This document shows positions 31,079 through 41,553 of a stretch of DNA of 64,000 nt, one piece after another. The notes under the pieces were generated by a model. It was not told the origin of the DNA, ran no database searches, and saw only the letters and a list, made by a program, of their open reading frames with translations. Both the position numbers and the translations under genes were made by a program. Numbering within the stretch: position 1 is the stretch's first letter; each line of letters opens with the position of its first letter. The stretch comes from Symsagittifera roscoffensis (taxonomy: Eukaryota > Xenacoelomorpha > Acoela > Convolutidae). The stretch spans positions 34,497,509 to 34,561,508 of the forward strand of contig NC_087067.1 of NCBI RefSeq assembly GCF_963678635.1, written 5' to 3'.

Positions 31079-32127
31079 ATGAGGCAAAACCCAAGTGACG
31101 AAAGTCCAGACGAAGACTCTGTTTTCCCATTTATCATCAATTCACTCACTGAAGACAGAGGACAAATACAATTTTGCCATAATCTAATCGCAAATATATT
31201 TGAACAAGGAATTAGCCCATGTAAAGCCAAATTCCCAGAAATAAAAATCAAAAGACAAAATATCGACCATTATATAAAAGGAATATGTACCTTAACACAA
31301 CAATATGGAATTTACATCATAAACTCAGTACAGCAAGTAAATTTCATGGCAAATATGTTATCCAAACAGAGGATGTCGATATAGAATTTTCAAAAGCATT
31401 CGCAGAATACATTAAAAACATACAACATCAAAATTCACAGAGAGCAAATTCAATATTCACTAACGATGTTTTTGCAAAAATATATAATTATTTATCTATA
31501 CTAGAAAATACAGAAACTGAAAGCCCATCACCGGTTGACACATCAAGACAGACGAATGTAAGAAATGAAATTGCCGCATTCTCAGCATTTTAAACACAAT
31601 CCGTGAAAATTTTTCAAACAATGAAATTTCGCCAAATAATAAACACGGTTTACAAAAAATCTTGGCATGGTTCATAATTGATTATTTTACACATAATATA
31701 GATTTAATTGCAAAAGCAAGAGAAAATTTTAGACCTCAAAGTACAAATGATGACACTGTCATTGCCGATCAATCAGATTACATTTGGGACCCTGATTGGT
31801 TTCATCCATTATTCCCGAACATTCCAATAGCCATCTCAAGTCAAGCAATCAGTACAATCGCAAAACAAAGATTATGTAAAAGTAAGTCCACTTACAACAG
31901 ATGCAACACCTTTAAACTACAACTCATTTTTACCCGATAGAAAACAAAATAATGGTTTAAAGTCAACTCTTGTACAACAAGAAAATTAATATGGAACTAG
32001 GAATCTTACACAACAGGATATTCAAACACCATCACATTTTATAAATGAAGAAATAGTTGAAACAATTGTAAAATCTACACAGCAAAGTATTTCACCAATA
32101 CATCCAAAACTTACAACGCCATAAAAA
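31079..32127 (+). pseudogene. Gag N-terminal domain of element B
   Basis: The first frame, 31,079-31,384 (MRQNPSDESPDEDS...), matches A from the start codon: acidic N-terminus, LTEDRGQIQFCHNLIA, KFPEIKIKRQNIDHY. The second frame (31,285-31,593) holds YVIQTEDVDIEFSKAF and a helical block ending at FSAF. The third (31,662-31,940) has AWFIIDYFTHNIDLIAKARE and SDYIWDPDWF. The shift between frames one and two is also found in A; the one near 31,595 is private to B. The whole domain resembles nothing I recognise outside this family. Confidence 0.7.
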
Positions 32128-32152
32128 AACTTCAATTTTACCACAAGTTATA

Positions 32153-32746
32153 TTGCAATCTACGGTTAAACACTCGGTTGCTCCAAAATATTCACATATG
32201 GATTACCAAACATTTAGACCAATGACGAAACCACCACAAAAACAAAGTAATTTTGCAGAACACAAATATAACTACGTAAATAGATCACAAATATCTAAAC
32301 CTCCTCGTACAAACCCGCAAAATCATTCATTTTCGCAACGACAAAATTTCCAACAACAAACATCAAATTTCGTAAATTTTAATGATAACCCACGAAATCC
32401 AACAGACCCAAGGGAAAATTACCCATTTTATCAACAGAATAAAAACAGTAAACAGCCATACCAAAATCAACAAAAAGCACTTTACTATACACCAATTCAT
32501 CTATCATCAGATGATGATGATCCTTATCAACCAGATAATTTTGCACCATATACACAAGAATATTGTGCAAAACCACTTCGACCAAATCAAGCATCCCAAA
32601 ATACAATTTTTTATCCTCAAAACTTAGCTAATACACAAAATCAACAACCGTTGCAAACGCAAAATCCAACCGATACATCATCATATCAACCAATAGAAAG
32701 GCAAAACCCAGTAAACACTTATTATTGTCAACCAACACAAATGTAA
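32153..32746 (+). pseudogene. Gln/Asn/Pro-rich Gag linker of element B
   Basis: A 197-codon frame, very rich in Gln, Asn, Pro, Tyr and Thr (for example QKQSNFAEHKYN, SSDDDDPYQPDN, NTQNQQPLQTQN), with no structured domain. It ends at a TAA (32,744-32,746) where element A has a Gln codon (CAA), so a single transition separates it from the capsid frame that follows. Probably a disordered spacer inside Gag. Confidence 0.65.
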
Positions 32747-33481
32747 AATGAAATACCACTACCATATTATTTACAACAACATGAAATAACAAAAAATCAA
32801 CTGACAAATTTTTCACAAATGCCAAATGCCGTAGAATCACTACAGATGAATTTGAATCCATACCTCATGGGTGGATCATCGATAACATTGATGGCATTCA
32901 CAGGCACAGACCCTGAATATTCTGTAGAAGACAATTTAAATGCAGTCACAGCAAATTTATTTTTAAATATAGAACCTGAACCAATCAATACACCACACCA
33001 TCAAAGTTGGATACATAGACGCACAGCGTTAATCCAAAAAACAGTTGATGGCGCAGCTCAGAAATGGTTTTCAGTTTTACCAAATGACATAAAAACAGAT
33101 TGGAAAAGATTTACACAAGAATTTTCAAAAATGTTTGATTCTGAAAGAAACAAACAACACCAAAGAGTTTTATCTATTGAAATTTGCAGACTACCAAACG
33201 AAACAATTAAACAATTGGCAGTTAGAGTCGAAACACTAGTTCGAAAAACATATTCACTTAACACTCATGATTATAAAAACACGAAAATGACAGAAATTTT
33301 AATGATGACCTTAACATCTCAATTAGGAAAAATAGCTATTAAAAAGAGAGCATCACATCTCTCATCAATTCGAGAACCAGATTTAGATTTTAGAAAACTA
33401 GTCGATAAATTAGAACAAGCAGAAATCACAATGAAACTTGAAGAAACAGAAAATCTCAAACTACAATGTAATAATATTTAA
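32747..33481 (+). CDS. Gag capsid domain of element B
   Basis: The frame is open from the TAA at 32,744 through 33,481. It carries the Ty3-type capsid pattern: MAFTGTDPEYSVEDNLNAV, WIHRRTALIQ, GAAQKWFSVLP, DWKRFTQEFSKMFDSER and a C-terminal helical part with DFRKLVDKLEQAE. Element A has the same domain interrupted by a frameshift, so the two copies broke independently. This is the best preserved gag segment of the window. The first Met in the open track is 32,819, but comparison with A shows that the domain starts before it. Confidence 0.85.
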   Translation, partial: NEIPLPYYLQQHEITKNQLTNFSQMPNAVESLQMNLNPYLMGGSSITLMAFTGTDPEYSVEDNLNAVTANLFLNIEPEPINTPHHQSWIHRRTALIQKTVDGAAQKWFSVLPNDIKTDWKRFTQEFSKMFDSERNKQHQRVLSIEICRLPNETIKQLAVRVETLVRKTYSLNTHDYKNTKMTEILMMTLTSQLGKIAIKKRASHLSSIREPDLDFRKLVDKLEQAEITMKLEETENLKLQCNNI

Positions 33482-33484
33482 ACC

Positions 33485-33722
33485 ACTACAATACAAATCA
33501 ATAATACACACAACTCAGATATAGATTTATCCGAAAAAATCACTGAAATTTTGATTATATACGAGAAAGATCCAAAATTTAAAGGTAAACTACAATACGT
33601 TTATAGAATCGAAACAAATACTACACACATAAAGAAAGTACAAAATTCAGATGTAGATCTAACTGAAAAAATTACTGAAATTTTAAACTTAAATGAGAAA
33701 AATCCCAATTTCAAAGGTAAAC
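33485..33722 (+). repeat. Tandem duplication in the Gag linker before the zinc knuckle (B only)
   Basis: Two units of about 110 bp (33,485-33,592 and 33,606-33,722) each encode a version of ITEIL...EK-P-FKGK. Element A has one copy at this place (about 2,052-2,165). Confidence 0.65.
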
Positions 33723-33736
33723 CATCTTTCAAAAAA

Positions 33737-34430
33737 TGGTGTATTTACTGCTAAATATACGGACACAGCATTTCCGAATGTAGACAAAAACAACAATATA
33801 ACCAGAACAAACCTCAAAAGCACAAAGAACTAAATAAATCATTCTATCAATACAAAAAAAGGATCAAAATTTACCAAACAAAAATATACATAGTAATAAT
33901 AGCTGTGGTAAACCACTCCCAAATAATTCAAATTATTCAAGAAATCAATCACCTTATAACTCTAAATATAGAGGTAGATCACCAGAACAAAGAAATTCAC
34001 AAAATTTCTCACAAAGTAGATATAGTCGATCAAATAGTCAAAATAATCAGTATAGAAACAACTATTCACGTTCAAATTCAAACCGAAGAGAATACTTATC
34101 TAATACCAATTCCCATTCAAATTCTAGGAATAGGCACTACTCAAACGATAGATCACGAAATTCATCATACAATAGAAATAGAAACTATTCAGATAATAAA
34201 TAGGAATAGAAGTTATTCAAACAATAGAAATCAACGTTACCAAAACAATAGATCAAGAAACCATTCATACAACAGATCTGACTATCAATGAAACAATAAC
34301 AATTACTATAATAGATCACGAAACAACTCACAAAACAGAAACCCCAATTATAACAAACAAAGAAATTATTCTCAATCTCCTTATAAAAACAATTATCGCT
34401 ACCACGATTCCCAACATCAATAAAGAAGTA
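33737..34430 (+). pseudogene. Gag nucleocapsid of element B: interrupted zinc knuckle and Arg/Ser/Asn tail
   Basis: The knuckle at 33,740-33,781 keeps CX2CX4HX4C spacing but has a TAA at 33,752-33,754 where element A encodes Arg. The following tail, read in three successive frames to 34,421, is rich in Arg, Ser, Asn and Tyr (SRSNSQNNQYRNNYSRSNS), suggestive of RNA binding. The 128-codon Ile/His-rich frame at 33,905-34,291 is mostly the same tail read out of frame. Confidence 0.75.
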
Positions 34431-34596
34431 ACACACCGAAACATCAGCGACAAATTATTCCGGTACAAGCAGCTGAACAAACAACTTCAGATCCCCTGGT
34501 ATTGACAGTACAGAAAGTACCGAATTACAATTAAACCACATTAATTGTGAATCAACAGACAGCGAAAGTGATACAATTAATATTATCTCAATTAAT

Positions 34597-35367
34597 ATGA
34601 TCACAGTCGAAAACGACTACGAACCCATTGTATACCTTTCATCACACATTTACGAAAATCAATCGGAACTTCTTCAAGACTACTATACTAGACCCATAAG
34701 TAACAATGTACCAGTTGAACAGAATGTAAATGAAATTAACACAGTAGTCACTAACGAAAAACAACGCTCGATTACAAACCATATTTACCAAAATATACAA
34801 AATGAACAGCCAAGAGAAAAAATTTGGACAATTCCATTTCTCTTACAAAGCCCAAAAAGTAAAGAATTTCAACCACCAGATCTCGAAATAGATTTTTTAA
34901 TTGACTCAGGAGCAGAATCAAATGTTATTAACATCCCTACTTGGAATGAAATCAAAGTGTTACACCCAATCTCAACACCTATAAAAACAACCAGCAAATT
35001 AGCAACGGCACAAGGCTCAACATTAGTAAATTTTAGAAAAATCCAACTTTTCCTTGTTCCCACTAGAACAAAGGAACAAAACAAATTACTAAGCAAACCA
35101 TTTAAACAAACAATCCACATAACAGACATAAAGCACAATACCATTGGCGTACCATTTATAACTAAGTATATTCCCACAATAAACATTTTAAATATCAAAC
35201 TCCATATAAAAGATAAGTACACAAGAATAAAAAATACATCCTTAACATTCTTTCAAAGATTAAACAAACAACCACCATTTTTCTCCAAATTTTACCCCAT
35301 ATACAACCAAGAACGAAAATACCTGAAACCACTATCAGGGAATGTATATAAATTTTCAATCAAATAA
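34597..35367 (+). CDS. Aspartic protease of element B
   Basis: A 256-codon frame with LEIDFLIDSGAESNVI at residues 96-111: D103-S104-G105 is the retropepsin active site. The fold region runs roughly from residue 75 to 190, with a hydrophobic strand IQLFLVP downstream. The N-terminal 70 residues are acidic and unstructured. The C-terminal part (ITDIKHNTIGVPF, FFQRLNKQPP) links to RT and is conserved in element A. The frame is also open for about 20 codons before the first Met. The active site looks intact here, unlike A. Confidence 0.88.
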   Translation: MITVENDYEPIVYLSSHIYENQSELLQDYYTRPISNNVPVEQNVNEINTVVTNEKQRSITNHIYQNIQNEQPREKIWTIPFLLQSPKSKEFQPPDLEIDFLIDSGAESNVINIPTWNEIKVLHPISTPIKTTSKLATAQGSTLVNFRKIQLFLVPTRTKEQNKLLSKPFKQTIHITDIKHNTIGVPFITKYIPTINILNIKLHIKDKYTRIKNTSLTFFQRLNKQPPFFSKFYPIYNQERKYLKPLSGNVYKFSIK

Positions 35368-35409
35368 TTCCACCAGTACGTTAGAGACCAAAACAAACAA
35401 CATCTCTTT

Positions 35410-36823
35410 ATGTCAGAACTAGAATTTAAACCCATCCATAAATTTTTTCGAATCACAATTCCATCCATAAAATATATGAAACATTCAAACTCAGATATTA
35501 TTTCATTACACGTGTATAACAATTCACCATACCAGATAACAATACCCTTAGGACTCTTAGGATACTGTGAAACAAATGCCACAATATTACCCACAAATGA
35601 AGTAGCATATCGAGTCAATAATATATTACAATTATTAGATACATGCCAATCCACAATTCTTGATGAAGTATTATCGATAAACAATATAATAAGCAACAAA
35701 AAAAGAAACACTAAGTATTTCACAAAAACACCATATTTTAAACCAACGTTTAAAATATCATATTATACGGAAGAACAACAAAAGTTTCTAACAATGTTCA
35801 GTTTTCAACATTCCCAAATAATACAAAAAGAATTCAATAAATTAGCCGAACTGTTATTAAAAATTCCAACAGTTTATGCAACATCAAAATTCGATGTTGG
35901 AAAAACTAGTTCACCACTACATTTACCTTTGAAACCTGACGCAGTTTTCAAAAAACAAAGAGCAAGTAAAGTACCGATACATTTACAAGATAAAGTAAAC
36001 AGACTACTTGACATTTCAGAACAATATGAAATTATATCACCAGTAAACAAAGAAGAACAAACAAAACGCAACACCGTTATTAACCCAGTTATCATCTTAG
36101 CTAGAGGAGAATCACTAAAAAACCTTCTAGATGCTGGATACCTCAATTCACTAATTGACGAACCTAAATGTAATTGGCCCATTGAACCTATTCAGGTAAT
36201 TCTAACAAAAATAAATGTTTCACAGCCGCAGGTATGAGTAGTGCATACAATCAAATGCCACTTGATGAACAGTCACGACGATTAACACATTTCGTTAATG
36301 GAAATCAACAATACAATTTCAATAGGTTATTCTGTGGTTTTTCCATAGGACCAGCAGCATTTTCAGCTTTTATGAGTAAAATTTTTAGACCACTTATACT
36401 CAAAAAACATGCAATCACATACTTAGATGATGTTTTCATGCAGTTCCAAACGAAAGACGAAATGTTTATAATTTTAAAACAATATCATCAAATACTAAAA
36501 ACGAAAACATGAAAGCAGCCCCAGACAAATCACATTTTTTCCCTACACGCGTAAAATTTCTTGGCCACATTATCGAAAGTAACACTACAACTCCATTGAA
36601 ATCACGAATACACGCAATTCAGAAACTTCAACCACCCACAATTAAAAAGAAAATCCAAGAATTCCTTGGAATGTTAAATTTCTTAAGTAAATATGTATAC
36701 AAATTGCAATTATACTTAAGACTTTTCTATAACATTCTTAGACATCAAAATAACTTCGAATGGACTACCGAACATCAAACAAGATTCGAAGAAAATGAAA
36801 AATTGTTAACAGAACAAATATAA
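35410..36823 (+). pseudogene. Reverse transcriptase of element B
   Basis: Three frames: 35,410-36,237 (linker, fingers with KKQRASKVPIHLQDKVN, then PVIILARGESLKNLLDAGYL and ESKCNW-like DEPKCNWPI), 36,234-36,512 (palm) and 36,509-36,823 (thumb, FLGHIIESN and QEFLGMLNFLSKYV). Motif C YLDD is intact at residues 63-66 of the second frame. Motif A, just before 36,240, reads TAAGMSSAYNQ where element C has TTADMNSAYN, so the catalytic Asp is Gly. Frameshifts lie near 36,207 and 36,510. The enzyme is dead. Confidence 0.9.
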
Positions 36824-37408
36824 AATACAATCCCAGATCCAAATCAACCATTTTACGCAATGTGCGAAGCCTCAATTTTTGGCATCGGCGCAGCATTACT
36901 ACAATCACACAGTGGAACAAATAAAATGAACCTTATATCAGTAAACTCTCGTTTTTTTACACAAGCTGAACTGTGACTCTCTACTCCTATAAGAGAATAC
37001 ACAGCTATAATATACACACTTACAGAATATGATTTTCTGATACTTGGACCAAAACAACTAACAGTCCTATTTACAGATCACAAACCAATCATATTTCTTT
37101 TCACACAGAAACCAAATCCAAACCATAGAGTTTACAGATTTCAATTAATTTTAATGAAAATCCCAAACTTACATATAGTTTGGACAGCAGTTAAAAATCT
37201 TGCACTACTAGATACATTAAGTAGAAATACACCACCTGAACTATTTACACGAAAAACTACAGTTGAAATACCACAGAATAATAAAATCTATCTCGCAAAA
37301 AAAGAAACATCACCAAGATTAGAATGCAAATATGCAGTAAAAACTGATATAGATCAGTCACAAAAAATAACTTACAACATTCCCATTTTATTTAGATTGT
37401 CAAAATAA
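36824..37408 (+). pseudogene. RNase H domain of element B
   Basis: Directly after the RT thumb: FYAMCEASIFGIGAALLQ (first acidic residue Glu instead of the usual Asp), EYTAIIYTLTEYDFLILG, the tethering FTDHKPIIF and the final LALLDTLSRN. Stops lie at 36,821-36,823 and near 36,974. The residual linker 37,154-37,408 leads to integrase. Order and motifs are those of Ty3-type RNase H. Confidence 0.8.
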
Positions 37409-39130
37409 TCACTATGAAGTAGATCTATTAGGAACATCCATATTCAAACCAATTCCTTATTCACATTGGATAAAAAAATACCCAGTAAAAGACAATCAAT
37501 CAACAACCCCACAAAAAAGACACCTTTCCATTGATAGAGAAAGAAAATTTAACAGACAAAATAAAAATATCAGGACCACCAATAAATGATTTAAAATACA
37601 CAATAAATCAAGTTTTTGATCTTCATGACCCACTCGACACAATCACCTTATCAAAATTAGAAGTCGAAAATACTTTTCTACCACCAACAGAAAAAATTAC
37701 ACTACAGTTTTTACAAAAATATCAAAACTTTGATCCCGTAACTCGACAACTCAAATCATGGCACAAGTATAAAACTAAGCCAACAAAAGCTGATGCAACA
37801 ATATTAGGAAATAAAACACTCCTCCGATACTTTAGAAAATATAAGAATACAACTATTAATGAAACTACAGACCTTTTAGAATATCAGACACCTGATTTTA
37901 AAGTACCCTGTCTCCCCCTCAGCATGATGCTGATAGCATTTGATATATCCCACACACAACATACAAAAGGACACACAGGATCAGAAAAGACATATTCAAA
38001 TTTTACACAAAACTTTTCCTACCCGAATGCACCAATTTGGATTAAAGTATTATGCAACGATTGCATAGTATGTCAATTAAATCAATTTTATCCAGTTCAA
38101 AAACAAAAAGCGCCAAAACAAGAATTTAAAGGACAAAGTCTATATTTCAATCATAGAATTTCATTTGACACAAAAGGACCAATTTCACCATCCTCCGAAG
38201 GAAATTCTAATATTATGGTAATTGTTGAAGCAATTACGCACTACGTAGCACTCAACCCAGTACCACATTGTAATATTTATTACGCATATACAACACTTTA
38301 CGAACATTGGATAGCGAAATTCGGACTACCCGAAATACTAGCTACAGATAATTGAACAGAATTCATCAATAACGAAATCATCACATTATGCCACCTGTAA
38401 AATATTAAACATAAACCACGTACATCTCATGCACCTTGCACAAATGGATTAGTCGAAGGTATGAACCGTTCACTACAAGAATATCTTCGATGCATCATTA
38501 ATGGAAATGATACACGATACACTGTATGGTCAATAGATGTTAAATTATTCCCATTATCATAAAATTCACAAATCAAAACAACTCTAGGAATGTCACCATA
38601 TGAAATGGTTTTCAATCAAAAGCCACGAAAACCAATTATGTTTACAGCAAAAGCCCATAAAAATCAACAAGGATATTGCCAACCAAGCAAAGATACCATT
38701 TGCTATAATCTACCCTTACATACACATGATGAAGACCACTTTCAGCATCCACAAATTTTAAAGTTAGCTTCCGGTACACATACCGAATGGATTTCAAATT
38801 GAGATGAAAAACACAATGAAATCTACCAAAAGTAACAAAGAAAATGTTACAAAGGGAAAATATAAATAACGAAATTAATTCACGCTTCATGCCAGCCACA
38901 GACTTAAAAATTGGCACGTTTGTCTTATTATCTAATTTTAATACACAAAAAGGAATCTCCAAAAGGTTATAACCACTTCGAAAAAGACCCTACCAAATAG
39001 TTGATAAACCTACTGAAGTAACATACAAACTTACTGATTCAAATAAAAAAGAAATCGTTCGACACCGCAACAACTTATTACCTTATTACCCAAAGGAATA
39101 CGCACTCCGCGATCTAACTCAATTACAAGT
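37409..39130 (+). pseudogene. Integrase of element B
   Basis: The main frame 37,531-38,355 has the zinc-binding HHCC region (H144-H148, C178-C181), then the core with Asp at ISFDTKGP and at EILATDN. A TGA at 38,353-38,355 replaces the Gly of TDNG. The Glu of DDE is at 38,455-38,457 (GLVEGMNRSLQE). The chain continues through GMSPYEMVFNQKPRKP (38,590) to a C-terminal barrel-like stretch IGTFVLLSN...PYQIVDKP and HRNNLLPYYPKEYA near 39,070. Several other stops occur. A long basic tail may follow to about 39,400. Confidence 0.88.
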
Positions 39131-40261
39131 TTACATATCGTTCGAAATAACCCACAAACGGAACAAAATCAAAACGTTAATATCCAAAACAATCAAAAAA
39201 CAGTCCAACAACAAAAGGCAAACCCTCAAATATCAAACAAACCACAACCAAAAACATCTTATAAAGAACGAAAAAATAGAAAAATGAAAGAAAAAATCCT
39301 ACCACAGGATCACAAACAACCGAACGTAGTGTATTATCACGACTTAGAAGTCATCCACGAAAAAATTATAGGACATTCATCCCACAATCTAAAATATTGA
39401 AGAAATAATTTCAAAATTAACTTCAATTTTCATTAACGTCAATATTCGTTTTAATCACCTTCAATTTTCACATTTCCTTATTAACATGCTGAAAATAAAC
39501 TCAATACATTCTAGTTCAAATTCAGCCAATAAAAATCATTCAAATTTGTTACCATATTATTTCTAACACAAACTCATTAGCCGACAGATATCAGTCTCCA
39601 GGCATATCTATAAGTATAACTTTAAGACCTCCAGGTCAAAATAAGCAACTCACTAAAACTTGACAACTAAAATAAATACCAGTTCAATATTACAACCCTC
39701 CCCTATCATACTATACAAAAATCAATAATATTTTCCCAATCCAGACCTCAAAAACTCTCTAACCAAAACTGGCAAATTAGCATAAAGTAAAAAAAAGATC
39801 CATGATCATTTGGCCTAAAGTACATATATTCCAAAGATACCCCCATTTATCCAACAAATGAAAACAATACTAAGAAGACCTCCTGAACACGAAAAAATAG
39901 CCCTCAACAATTTTTGACAAAACTCAACCCACTTGTCAAACAATCAACAAATATTCCGACAACACTTGAACTTCGCCTCAAAACTTTTTAAAAAATTTGA
40001 CGAACGAATCATTTTTAAAATGCTTCTTTCCATAACAGTTGATCACATTAAACAAAATCTTCTAAACCTCTCCACAAAATTTTTCAATCTTTTTAAATTT
40101 TTGATATTCTTCTTCATTCAAATTTTCGAATCTCCAATAATCATTTTTATAATTTTTTGCAATCTTTTTTAATTTTCTACTCCCTTTTTGAAATATACCT
40201 CCAACTCTCCCAAATCCTTGACCACATCTACACATCATAAGAATACATAAAAACTTTTTGA
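39131..40261 (+). other. Region between integrase and ORF X, element B
   Basis: Broken coding-like sequence: a Gln/Lys-rich tail of integrase to about 39,400, then AT-rich DNA. The frame 39,933-40,172 is strongly hydrophobic at its C-terminus (KFLIFFFIQIFESPIIIFIIF) and resembles in place and character the hydrophobic frame of element C at 20,018-20,254. It may be a membrane segment belonging to ORF X. Confidence 0.4.
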
Positions 40262-41515
40262 ATGATACGAACTATCTTCAGTCGAACAGATATTTTTCTT
40301 TTATTCATAATTTTCCTCACATTTTTGATCTCCCTCATCATGACAATGTGCAAACGTATAAAAAAGGCGATAGTCGCCTTTGCCCTAGAAACCATTCTCT
40401 TGATATTTTTTATTGAAGAATATTATGAAAAAAAAACATCAATTTTCCCAATAAGAATTAAAAACTCAGATACCTTTTCAAAATTACTAATCATTCACCA
40501 CCAAACCGGCACCACCAACTACATCCCAAGACAGTCCAATAACACCTACAACTACCAACAATCCCCAACCATCAACACGCATTTCTTTTCAAAACAACCC
40601 ATACACTTTTGAAGAAAGACACGCACAATTATCTGAACCATTAGAACCAGTCAATCGTCAAGCATCTTTAAGCGAACCAACATATAGTTTACATCCCACC
40701 TTGCAACAAGATCCCAATCGAGTCAGACACATTAGCCAAAATCAAAATATGTCTGAAATACATTGACAAATTATACATCCGCGACGAAATATAAATTTTC
40801 AAACCCCCAGATATCATTTTAATATACCCCAATCACCAACACCAACTACCTCAGAACTTTCAAGCAGTACATTACCAGAAACTCCCACACTTTTTTCATA
40901 ACATAGCACCTCAAATATTCCCTCAGACTATCTAGGTTCAACCCCAACATCCCAACAAATCCGAGAAAACCCTTTTAACCCCCAGACACAACCGAACGAC
41001 CACCATATTGGACAACACACTCATATACTCAAGGCGAACCGAATATAGTAAATGAACCAATAGATATTTCTTCTGATACAACGCTATCATCATTGCCAGA
41101 AACACTTTCACTCCCATCAACACCATCTTTAAGTCAAATATCACCAACACTCTTCCCTTTTAATTTCTCCACCAACCTTGACGCTAGATACCAAGAACAA
41201 TCATCGACAAACACTCCCTTACGATTGGATTGGAATACCGTCGTAGCACCTCCCCCACTATTTGGACAATATAGTACTAAGTAGATTACAAAATAGACAA
41301 GATATTCACAAAGATATTCTAGAACACAACATTCAAATACTTCAACAAAATAGTCTCCAATTAAAATACGAAACCACAGTCAGACTAATAATATTGTTCA
41401 ACACCCTTTTCCCCTAAGCCCACCAAATTTAACAGCTCAATCACTACCTCCCCCATTTATAACAACTGAAGTTATATATAATTACGATAGATATACCAAA
41501 AACACAATTGGATAA
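40262..41515 (+). pseudogene. ORF X: membrane segment plus Pro/Ser/Thr-rich tail, element B
   Basis: The frame 40,262-40,612 starts MIRTIFSRTD and has two hydrophobic helices (FLLFIIFLTFLISLIMTM and AFALETILLIFFIEEYY) separated by a basic CKRIKK. After a frameshift near 40,590 comes a Pro/Ser/Thr/Gln-rich chain (SEPLEPVNRQ, SPTPTTSELSSSTLPETP) with a few stops. The end is a charged helical part after LRLDWNTVVAPPPLFGQ, intact to a TAA at 45,888 in the duplicated copy but cut by a 33-bp deletion here. Both tandem units of element C keep the AIVLI-FxEE helix, so this is a conserved ORF. The topology suggests an anchored accessory protein; function unknown. Confidence 0.55.
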
Positions 41516-41553
41516 ATTACCTTTTATAACCCATACTCAGGATTATCATACAC

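Noticed and set aside
33905-34291. Ile/His-rich 128-codon frame, and the similar minus frame 1,443-1,685
   Set aside because: Mostly out-of-frame reading of the Arg/Ser/Asn-rich nucleocapsid tail; the residue pattern fits frame-shifted AT-rich codons.
34869-35222. Long minus-strand frames opposite element B genes (also 32,379-32,606, 35,292-35,723, 42,990-43,235)
   Set aside because: They lie opposite clearly identified protease, linker, RT and env sequence and vary in step with the plus-strand genes.
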